43,834 nucleotides of DNA from Gemmatimonadota bacterium (GTDB taxonomy: Bacteria > Latescibacterota > UBA2968). The notes beneath the pieces were generated by a model. That model was not told the origin of the DNA. It made no database searches and worked only from the letters and a program-made list of their open reading frames with translations. The position numbers and the translations under genes are program-made. The DNA lies in NCBI GenBank assembly GCA_009838845.1, contig VXRD01000062.1, positions 1-43,834 on the forward strand, written 5' to 3'. Positions 8,458 through 15,727 of the stretch are shown here, piece by piece (the stretch's first letter is position 1; each line of letters starts with the position of its first letter).

Positions 8458-9207
8458 GTGTTTGAACCCGGTATGAAAACATTTTACGATACCCACGGCT
8501 ATCTCGTCGTAAAAAACCTCTTTGAAAAAGAAGAACTCACCGACGTCATACATCGCACCGACGAGATTATAGCCGACCCGGATCGCGCACCCGAAGGCAT
8601 CTCAATTGGCCTTGAAGGCAATACCGTAACAGACAAATCAAATCCGGAAGCGCAAAATCACAGTGTGCGCGTTCTCGCATTTGTCGTGCGCTTTGACCCC
8701 ACCTATCACCCCATTGCCAAACACCCCAAATTACTCGCACTCGTGCACAGCTTAATCGGACCGCGCATTCGCGTTTTTCGCGACCAGATGCTGCTCAAAC
8801 CGCCGGGTGGTCAGGCGAAACCAGCGCACCAGGACCAGAGCTATTTTCGCGTACAACCCATCAATGGTCTCATCACCGCCTGGATTGCCTTAGACGAGGC
8901 CACAGATACCAATGGCTGTATGCGTTATGTACCCGGCTCACACAGACACGGCATCTTCGACATCACCCATGACCCGGACCGCCCCGTGCATCACATACCC
9001 GATACGAGAAAGATCGATCTCCCCGAATCCGTCGCCTGTCCCGTGCCAGCAGGATCTGTCATATTTCACCACGGCTGCACTCTGCACCACAGCGAAACAA
9101 ATCACACAAACACATGGCGCAAAGCGCTCATCCTCCACTATGCCACAACCGATTCTCGCTCCGAACGCGAACAACTCAACAACGAAATCTCTCTTGAAAT
9201 TGATTGA
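8458..9207 (+). CDS. Phytanoyl-CoA dioxygenase (PhyH) family protein
   Basis: 249-aa Fe(II)/2-oxoglutarate-dependent dioxygenase. The iron triad is visible as H124-x-D126 (PAHQDQSYF) and distal His210 in LHHSETN, with Arg221 (TWRKAL) positioned to bind 2-oxoglutarate. The family hydroxylates or demethylates diverse small molecules; the substrate cannot be inferred. Start chosen at GTG 8458, six bases after AAAGGAG; an in-frame ATG at 8473 is the alternative. It sits between the sigma-54 permease and the phosphoesterase array, with its own promoter. Confidence 0.88.
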   Translation: MFEPGMKTFYDTHGYLVVKNLFEKEELTDVIHRTDEIIADPDRAPEGISIGLEGNTVTDKSNPEAQNHSVRVLAFVVRFDPTYHPIAKHPKLLALVHSLIGPRIRVFRDQMLLKPPGGQAKPAHQDQSYFRVQPINGLITAWIALDEATDTNGCMRYVPGSHRHGIFDITHDPDRPVHHIPDTRKIDLPESVACPVPAGSVIFHHGCTLHHSETNHTNTWRKALILHYATTDSRSEREQLNNEISLEID

Positions 9208-9298
9208 ATAAAAGTTGCGTTTCGCCTTTTTAATTTGGAACGCATTGTATATCTTTGTAAGAGAAACATCGTTCCCACATCCTCACCAGGAGACCACC

Positions 9299-10612
9299 AT
9301 GCGCCTGATCTATCTCATCCTTCTGACCCTATTCACAGTCCCGGCTTATGCAAACGAGCATTACCGTGCTGCCGTAGATTCTCTTCCCTCGCAAATTCCC
9401 GACCGCATTGTACTCAACTGGTCGGAAAACCCCACCACCACAGCATCGGTCACATGGCGCACCGACACGAGCATCACACAAGCCGAAGGACAGATCGCAA
9501 AAGCCAATGCCTCGGCCAATTTTACCACATGGTCCTGGAGCAAAAACGCGCGCACTGAAAAATGGGAACACAATGGAAATACTGCACATTTCCATTCGGT
9601 CACATTCAAGGGTCTCAAACCCAATACCCTCTATGCCTATCGCGTGGGCAGTGGCGATATCTGGAGCTCCTGGTATCAATTTCGCACGGCCTCAGCCGAA
9701 CCTGATGAATTCACCTTCATCTATTTTGGCGATGCACAAAACAACCTGCTCGCTCTGTGGGCGCGCACCATCCGGACCGCAGTGCTCGACGCGCCCCATG
9801 CAGATTTTATTCTCCACGCAGGCGACCTCGTCAATCGCGCCAACAGGGACAGCGAATGGGAGGAATGGTTTGAATCTGGCGACTGGATCCATGCAAAAAT
9901 CCCCAGCATTTCTACGCCGGGGAATCACGAATACTATAAAAATGGAGACAAACGCCATCTATCTGTTCTATGGCGTCCGCATTTCACCCTGCCAGAAAAT
10001 GGGCCAGAGGGCTTTACGGAAACGACCTATTACACAGACTATCAGGGTGCACGCATCATCTCCCTCAATTCCAATGAAGGTCGTGAAGAACAGGCATCCT
10101 GGTTGGAACAAGTACTCAAAGATAACCCGAATAAATGGACCTTTGTCACATTCCATCATCCCGTCTATTCGGCGTCTGAAGGTCGCGACAATAAAGACCT
10201 GCGCGAAGCGTGGAAACCCATCTTTGACAAATACGCCGTCGATCTGGTGCTCCAGGGGCACGACCACTCGTATGCCAGAGGGAATAACATCGGCAACGGC
10301 GTAACCGTGCGCGACTCAACCAAAGGCACAGTTTATGTCGTATCGGTCAGCGGTCCCAAACAATACAAACTCAGAAAAGACCGCTGGATGACGCGCGGTG
10401 CGGAAAACACACAGCTTTACCAGGTCATCACTGTCTCGGGTGACACCCTGAGCTACCGCGCAATGACCGCAGTGGGTGAACTCTACGACGCTTTTGATCT
10501 GGTCAAACAGATGGGCAAACCCAACAAACTCATCGATCGCGCGCCTCAATCTCCCGAACGCCGTTGGGAAAATACCCTTGAAAAGAAAGACAAAGACGAC
10601 AAAGTTTATTAG
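9299..10612 (+). CDS. Secreted purple-acid-phosphatase-like metallophosphoesterase, copy 1
   Basis: 437 aa with a Sec signal peptide (residues 1-18, cleavage after AYA). An N-terminal fibronectin-III-like domain (about 35-130) is followed by a calcineurin-type phosphoesterase domain. Metal motifs: GDAQ (Asp145), GDLV (Asp176), GNHE (209-211), FHHP (286-287) and GHDH (321-323). The Tyr of GDxxY that gives purple acid phosphatases their colour is replaced (GDLVN), so the metal pair is probably not Fe-Tyr. AGGAG precedes ATG 9299; an upstream in-frame start (9215) is rejected because it would place residues before the signal peptide. First of three tandem paralogues. All end in a charged tail DDKVY. 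Role: periplasmic or extracellular phosphate ester hydrolysis. Confidence 0.9.
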   Translation: MRLIYLILLTLFTVPAYANEHYRAAVDSLPSQIPDRIVLNWSENPTTTASVTWRTDTSITQAEGQIAKANASANFTTWSWSKNARTEKWEHNGNTAHFHSVTFKGLKPNTLYAYRVGSGDIWSSWYQFRTASAEPDEFTFIYFGDAQNNLLALWARTIRTAVLDAPHADFILHAGDLVNRANRDSEWEEWFESGDWIHAKIPSISTPGNHEYYKNGDKRHLSVLWRPHFTLPENGPEGFTETTYYTDYQGARIISLNSNEGREEQASWLEQVLKDNPNKWTFVTFHHPVYSASEGRDNKDLREAWKPIFDKYAVDLVLQGHDHSYARGNNIGNGVTVRDSTKGTVYVVSVSGPKQYKLRKDRWMTRGAENTQLYQVITVSGDTLSYRAMTAVGELYDAFDLVKQMGKPNKLIDRAPQSPERRWENTLEKKDKDDKVY

Positions 10613-10640
10613 TGGTATTTTAAATCACTTAGAGAACCCT

Positions 10641-11957
10641 ATGCGTCTAATCTGTCTCACCTTGCTGCTCCAGTTCACAATCCCTGCTTATGCAAACGAA
10701 TATCACCGTGCTGCCGTAGATCGCGCGCCTAAAAAAATCCCCGACCACATTGTAATCACCTGGTCGGAAGACCCCACCACCACAGCATCGGTCACATGGC
10801 GCACCGACACGAGCATCTCACAGGCCGAAGGACAGATCGCAGAAGCCAATGCCTCGGCCAATTTTACCACATGGGCCAGAAACGAAACAGCGCGCACTGA
10901 AAAATGGAAACGCAATAGACTTGCCGCCCATTTCCATTCGGTCACATTCAAGGGTCTCAAACCCAACACCCTCTATGCCTATCGCGTGGGCAGCGATAAA
11001 ATCTGGAGTTCCTGGTATCAATTTCGCACGGCCTCTGCCGAACCGGATGAATTCACCTTCATCTACCTTGGCGATGCACAAAACAACCTGCTCGCTCTTT
11101 GGGCGCGCACTATCCGAACCGCGGTGCTCGACGCACCCCACGCCGATTTCATCATCCACGCAGGCGACCTCGTCAACAATGCCAACAGGGACAGCGACTG
11201 GCATGAGTGGTTTGAATCTGGTAACTGGATCCATGCAAAAATCCCCAGCATTCCTTCACCAGGGAATCACGAATACTCTAACTATCAAGATGTGAGCAAA
11301 CGTCGCCTATCTGTTCTATGGCGTCCGCAATTCACCCTGCCAGAAAATGGTCCCGAGGGCTTTACAGAAACCACCTATTACACAGACTATCAGGATGCGC
11401 GCATCATCTCGCTCAATTCCAATGTACGCCACAAAGAACAGGTCCCATGGTTGGAACAAGTGCTCGAAAACAACCCCAATAAATGGACCTTTGTCACATT
11501 CCATCACCCCATCTTTTCGGCGGGAGGCCGCGCCAATAAAGACCAGCGCGAAGCCTGGAAACCCATCTTTGACAAATACGCCGTCGATCTGGTACTTCAA
11601 GGACACAACCACACGTATGCACGAGGGAATAACATCGGCAGCGGCGCAACCGTGCGCGACACGACCAAAGGCACAGTTTATGTCGTATCGGTCAGCGGTC
11701 CCAAACAATACAGACTCAAAAAAGACCCCTGGGTGACGCGCGGTGGGGAAAACACACAGCTTTATCAAATCATCACTGTCTCGGGTGACACCTTGCACTA
11801 CCGCGCAATGACCGCAGTGGGCGAACTCTACGACGCTTTTGATCTGGTCAAACAGATGGACAGACCCAACAAACTCATTGATCGCGTCCCTCAAACTCCC
11901 GAACGCCGAACAAAAAATACTCTGAAAAAGAAAAACAAAGACGATAAAGTTTATTAA
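10641..11957 (+). CDS. Secreted purple-acid-phosphatase-like metallophosphoesterase, copy 2
   Basis: 438-aa paralogue of copy 1, with signal peptide (ending PAYA), FN3-like domain and the same GDAQ, GDLV, GNHE, FHHP and GHNH motifs; Asn replaces the second-position Asp of copy 1's GHDH. It begins 28 bp after copy 1 with only a weak ribosome site (AGAGAA), so it probably depends on the first gene's transcript. The frame is open upstream into copy 1, but ATG 10641 heads the signal peptide. A 437-bp tract (10905-11341) is identical in sequence to copy 3, while the 3' third is the most divergent of the three copies. Confidence 0.9.
   Translation: MRLICLTLLLQFTIPAYANEYHRAAVDRAPKKIPDHIVITWSEDPTTTASVTWRTDTSISQAEGQIAEANASANFTTWARNETARTEKWKRNRLAAHFHSVTFKGLKPNTLYAYRVGSDKIWSSWYQFRTASAEPDEFTFIYLGDAQNNLLALWARTIRTAVLDAPHADFIIHAGDLVNNANRDSDWHEWFESGNWIHAKIPSIPSPGNHEYSNYQDVSKRRLSVLWRPQFTLPENGPEGFTETTYYTDYQDARIISLNSNVRHKEQVPWLEQVLENNPNKWTFVTFHHPIFSAGGRANKDQREAWKPIFDKYAVDLVLQGHNHTYARGNNIGSGATVRDTTKGTVYVVSVSGPKQYRLKKDPWVTRGGENTQLYQIITVSGDTLHYRAMTAVGELYDAFDLVKQMDRPNKLIDRVPQTPERRTKNTLKKKNKDDKVY
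10905..11341 (+). repeat. 437-bp identical repeat, unit A
   Basis: By direct reading this stretch of copy 2 is base-for-base the same as 12251-12687 of copy 3, with differences starting immediately on either side. It covers the end of the FN3-like domain to just past the GNHE motif. Confidence 0.88.
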
Positions 11958-11986
11958 TCAATCAAAATTTTCACCCAAAGAACCCC

Positions 11987-13306
11987 ATGCGCCTGATTTC
12001 TCTCACCCTTCTGCTCCTATTCACAGCCCCGGCTTATGCAAATGAATATCACCGTGCAGCCGTAGATCGCGCGCCTAAGAAAATCCCCGACCGCATAGTA
12101 CTCACCTGGTCGGGAGATCCCACCACCACAGCATCCGTCACCTGGCGCACCGACACGAGCATCTCACAGGCAGAAGGACAAATCGCAGAAGCCAATGCCT
12201 CGGCCAATTTTACCACATGGGCCAGAAACGAGACAGCGCGCACAGAAAAGTGGAAACGCAATAGACTTGCCGCCCATTTCCATTCGGTCACATTCAAGGG
12301 TCTCAAACCCAACACCCTCTATGCCTATCGCGTGGGCAGCGATAAAATCTGGAGTTCCTGGTATCAATTTCGCACGGCCTCTGCCGAACCGGATGAATTC
12401 ACCTTCATCTACCTTGGCGATGCACAAAACAACCTGCTCGCTCTTTGGGCGCGCACTATCCGAACCGCGGTGCTCGACGCACCCCACGCCGATTTCATCA
12501 TCCACGCAGGCGACCTCGTCAACAATGCCAACAGGGACAGCGACTGGCATGAGTGGTTTGAATCTGGTAACTGGATCCATGCAAAAATCCCCAGCATTCC
12601 TTCACCAGGGAATCACGAATACTCTAACTATCAAGATGTGAGCAAACGTCGCCTATCTGTTCTATGGCGTCCGCAATTCACCCTGCCCGAAAATGGTCCC
12701 GAAGGCTTTGCGGAAACCACCTATTACACGGACTATCAGGGCGCACGCATCATCTCGCTCAATTCCAATGAACGCCACAAAGAACAGGCTCCCTGGTTGG
12801 AACAAGTGCTCAAAAACAACCCCAATAAATGGACCTTTGTCACATTCCATCATCCGGTCTATGCGGCATCTGGAGGTCTCGCCAATAAAGACCAGCGCGA
12901 AGCGTGGAAACCCATCTTTGACAAATACGCTGTCGATCTGGTGCTTCAAGGTCACAATCACACGTATGCCAGAGGGAACAACATTGGCAACGGCGTAACC
13001 GTGCGCGACTCAACCAAAGGTACCGTGTACGTCGTATCGGTCAGCGGTCCCAAACAACTCAAACTCAGAAAAGATCGCTGGATGACGCGCGGTGGGGAAA
13101 ACACACAGCTTTATCAAATCATCACTGTCTCAGACGACACCTTGCACTACCGCGCAATGACCGCTGTAGGCGAACTCTACGATGCCTTTGATCTGGTCAA
13201 ACAGATGGGCAAACCCAACAAACTCATCGATCGCGCACCCCAATCCCCCGAACGCCGTTGGGAAAATACCCTTAAAAAGAAAAACAAAGACGATAAAGTT
13301 TATTAA
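11987..13306 (+). CDS. Secreted purple-acid-phosphatase-like metallophosphoesterase, copy 3
   Basis: 439-aa paralogue with signal peptide (ending PAYA), FN3-like domain and complete metallophosphoesterase motifs (GDAQ, GDLV, GNHE, FHHP, GHNH). It is a mosaic. The first half matches copy 2, with the same inserted SNYQDVSKRR segment. The last third (NGVTVRDSTKGT, KDRWMTRG, MGKPNKLIDRAPQSPERR) matches copy 1. Ribosome site weak (AAAGAA). Its stop codon overlaps by 4 bp the stop of the convergent oxidoreductase gene (13303-13306), leaving no room for a terminator between them. Confidence 0.9.
   Translation: MRLISLTLLLLFTAPAYANEYHRAAVDRAPKKIPDRIVLTWSGDPTTTASVTWRTDTSISQAEGQIAEANASANFTTWARNETARTEKWKRNRLAAHFHSVTFKGLKPNTLYAYRVGSDKIWSSWYQFRTASAEPDEFTFIYLGDAQNNLLALWARTIRTAVLDAPHADFIIHAGDLVNNANRDSDWHEWFESGNWIHAKIPSIPSPGNHEYSNYQDVSKRRLSVLWRPQFTLPENGPEGFAETTYYTDYQGARIISLNSNERHKEQAPWLEQVLKNNPNKWTFVTFHHPVYAASGGLANKDQREAWKPIFDKYAVDLVLQGHNHTYARGNNIGNGVTVRDSTKGTVYVVSVSGPKQLKLRKDRWMTRGGENTQLYQIITVSDDTLHYRAMTAVGELYDAFDLVKQMGKPNKLIDRAPQSPERRWENTLKKKNKDDKVY
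12251..12687 (+). repeat. 437-bp identical repeat, unit B
   Basis: Second member of the identical pair with 10905-11341. The repeat spacing of 1346 bp equals the gene period, so a deletion or expansion by unequal crossing-over would keep the reading frame. Confidence 0.88.
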
Positions 13307-14382
13307 TCAACGGTTGCATCTCCCGCTATATCCACCTCACACCCTTCCTCCTCACTGCGATAAATCCCATCCAAAATCGCCATCACCTGAAGCGACTGCT
13401 CGGCCGGTACTGGTGACGGTTTACCCTCTGCTATCGCCCTGGCAAACGTCATGCATTCCAGCGCGTGCGCTTTGGCGATATCTCCCGTATCTTGCAATGC
13501 GTATTTCTGATGTTGCTGTGTCTTGGAATCCGAATAATAAATCTCACAACTCGGCAAGTGTGCCCCGCCCTTCGTACCGTAAAGCCATATCTGCCGTTCT
13601 GACGGGGGACCCTGATGCAACATCCAACTCGTCTCCAGAATAAGCGAAGCCCCATTTTCAAACCGCACAAAAGCCGCAGCAAAATCCTCCACATCAAATT
13701 CTTTGGGAATCGCACCACCACTGCGTCCCATCGTACTAAAAGCGCCCTCTTGATGTGCCAACTCCGCCTTCGCCACACCCGTCACAGCTACGGGATTGGG
13801 ATTGCCCATCAACCACAGAGTCAAATCTAAAACGTGAACGCCAATATCGATACACGGCCCGCCGCCGCTGTGCTTTTTCATAATAAAACCCGGGCGCGCG
13901 GGCACCCCTGACCGCCGCAACATCCAGCATCGCGCGTGATACACATTGCCCAAAACCCCCGTTTCCAATTCCTTCTTCATCGCCAGAGATGACCCGGAAA
14001 ACCGCGACGACTGCGCGCACATCAACAACTTGCCCGACCGGTCGCGTGCAGCAATCATATCTTTCACCAATTGGGGGCTGGGTGCCAGTGGTTTTTCACA
14101 AATCACATGTTTGCCCGCATCCAGCGCGCCGATAGATAGTGGCGCGTGATAATTATTTGGTGTACACACATCCACAATATCGATCTCTGGATCGGCAAAC
14201 AAATCTTCCGGATTCACATACAGTTTTTTGATCCCGTATTGTTCTCCCCATGTATTCAACACATCTTCGCTAATATCGCTTCCGGCCACCAATTCGGCGT
14301 GTTCTGAAGCTTGCCAACCCGGAATGTGCGTCCGCGCAATACCTCCCACCCCGACAATACCCACCTTCAATTTATCTGCCAT
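13303..14382 (-). CDS. Gfo/Idh/MocA family NAD(P)-dependent oxidoreductase
   Basis: 359 aa. The N-terminal Rossmann fold has the GVGGIA nucleotide loop at about 11-16; the family EKP motif is in VICEKPLAP; the second domain carries the GxHxxD-type catalytic motif DIGVHVLDL. The family oxidises or reduces sugars, inositols and related polyols. A strong GAGGAGG ribosome site precedes the ATG. It runs against the phosphoesterase array (4-bp stop overlap) and is divergent from the PLP enzyme. The substrate is unknown; the neighbours suggest carbohydrate-derived compounds. Confidence 0.92.
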   Translation of the reverse strand: MADKLKVGIVGVGGIARTHIPGWQASEHAELVAGSDISEDVLNTWGEQYGIKKLYVNPEDLFADPEIDIVDVCTPNNYHAPLSIGALDAGKHVICEKPLAPSPQLVKDMIAARDRSGKLLMCAQSSRFSGSSLAMKKELETGVLGNVYHARCWMLRRSGVPARPGFIMKKHSGGGPCIDIGVHVLDLTLWLMGNPNPVAVTGVAKAELAHQEGAFSTMGRSGGAIPKEFDVEDFAAAFVRFENGASLILETSWMLHQGPPSERQIWLYGTKGGAHLPSCEIYYSDSKTQQHQKYALQDTGDIAKAHALECMTFARAIAEGKPSPVPAEQSLQVMAILDGIYRSEEEGCEVDIAGDATVD

Positions 14383-14398
14383 TTTGCCTCCTCAGTTA

Positions 14399-14546
14399 AA
14401 TTAGCATTCAGCCCCAACCCCCCAAGCGGTCAGCAGTCAGCTATCAGCCCGCCCGACCACCTAACCCCTTGTGTCTTTGTGTCTCTGTGTGAGACCTCCT
14501 CTCAAATAACAAAACGACCTGCACATTGTCAACGCAGACCTTTTTC
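14399..14546. repeat. Intergenic low-complexity repeats between divergent genes
   Basis: The 276-bp divergent spacer holds a CAGTCAG/CTATCAG-type short repeat at 14429-14447 and three imperfect 8-bp units TGTGTCTY at 14470-14493. A weak hairpin CTGC/GCAG followed by a T run lies at 14520-14546. The rest, to 14658, contains the promoter of the PLP enzyme. Confidence 0.5.
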
Positions 14547-14579
14547 GCTATAGATAAGATTAAACATATTTACAACCGC

Positions 14580-14608
14580 TTGACGTCCTTCCCTGACCAA
14601 CGTACATT
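14580..14608 (+). promoter_or_regulatory. Sigma-70-type promoter for PLP enzyme
   Basis: TTGACG (14580-14585), 17-bp spacer, TACATT (14603-14608), about 50 bp before the ATG. Hexamers and spacing resemble the other promoter candidates in the window. Confidence 0.6.
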
Positions 14609-14658
14609 GCCTATCCCCGCACAGCACCATCTCTCACCTTTTAATAACAGATATTGCC

Positions 14659-15705
14659 ATGACCATACACGACCTCGACACACCAGCGCTCACCATCGAC
14701 CTCGATGTCCTCGAAAAAAATATTCGAGAAACGCAAGAGGCATGCGACAAATTCGACATTCCCCTTCGCGTACACACCAAAACCCACAAAATCCCCGAAA
14801 TCGCCAAAATGCAACTCGCTGCGGGAGCCATTGGCATTGTCTGCCAGAAAGTAGGCGAAGCCGAAGCTATGGTTGAAGCCGGTATTCCCGACATCCTCAT
14901 CCCCTATAATATTGTAGGACCCATCAAAGTCAAACGCCTTGCCGAACTGTGCAAAAGCGCAACCATGACCGTCGCTGTCGATTCGGAAATCACCGTGCGT
15001 GGTCTATCCGATGGCGCAACAGAAAACGATGTCACCATCAACATCCTCATCGAATGCGACACCGGAGGCAATCGCTGCGGCGTACAATCGCCCAAAGCCG
15101 CGCTTGAACTCGCGCAAAAAATTACAAACATGCCCGGCCTTCAGTTCCAGGGCATCATGACCTATCCCAGTCACGAACGCGCCAAAGCCTTCATCGACCA
15201 AACGCGCGACCTGCTTCAAAGCGCGGGCATCGCGGTCAACACCATCAGCGGAGGTGGCACGGGCTCTGCCGAAGTTTCCAAAGCCATTGGCTGCACTGAA
15301 ACCCGTATTGGATCCTACGTCTTTGAAGGTCTGCGCCGCATCAACCGCGAAAACAACCCCCCCAACCCCATCACCTGTGCCGAACGCATGATAGTCACCA
15401 TCGTCAGCACACCTGCACCCGACCGCGTCATCATCGATGGCGGGCAAAAAACATTCACCAGTTATGCCCCCACCCCTTATGGATACATCGTCGAACACCC
15501 CAATGCCAAAATCTACGGCATGTCTGTCGAACACGGCCACGTCGATATCTCAGAATGCAACCGCATTTTCACCGTAGGCGACCGCCTCTCCGTCATTCCC
15601 CTGCATCAGGGCATGACCACCAACCTCCACGACGAAGTCTATGCCGTGCGAAATGGCAATGTAGAACACGTATGGAAAGTTGCCGGGCGCGGAAAAGTAC
15701 AGTAA
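14659..15705 (+). CDS. D-threonine aldolase / D-serine dehydratase-like PLP enzyme
   Basis: 348-aa fold-type III PLP enzyme (alanine-racemase-like N-terminal barrel plus putative serine-dehydratase C-terminal domain). The N-terminus DLDTPALTIDLDVLEKNI is typical. The PLP lysine is expected at Lys41 in RVHTKTHK. The C-terminal domain has EHGHVD (301-306) and PLHQGMTTNLHDE (314-326). Where family members usually show His-x-Cys (or a related metal pair), this protein reads His316-Gln-Gly318, so one metal ligand may be missing or moved. Likely reaction: cleavage or dehydration of a D-beta-hydroxy-amino acid. No clear ribosome site precedes the ATG. The beta-helix gene starts 22 bp later, so they may form one unit. 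Confidence 0.85.
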   Translation: MTIHDLDTPALTIDLDVLEKNIRETQEACDKFDIPLRVHTKTHKIPEIAKMQLAAGAIGIVCQKVGEAEAMVEAGIPDILIPYNIVGPIKVKRLAELCKSATMTVAVDSEITVRGLSDGATENDVTINILIECDTGGNRCGVQSPKAALELAQKITNMPGLQFQGIMTYPSHERAKAFIDQTRDLLQSAGIAVNTISGGGTGSAEVSKAIGCTETRIGSYVFEGLRRINRENNPPNPITCAERMIVTIVSTPAPDRVIIDGGQKTFTSYAPTPYGYIVEHPNAKIYGMSVEHGHVDISECNRIFTVGDRLSVIPLHQGMTTNLHDEVYAVRNGNVEHVWKVAGRGKVQ

Positions 15706-15727
15706 AAATTTGACATTCCAAAAAATC

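Noticed and set aside
10818-12580. Two matching 138-codon antisense ORFs in phosphoesterase copies 2 and 3
   Set aside because: They match because the underlying DNA is duplicated; no start signals and no own domain.
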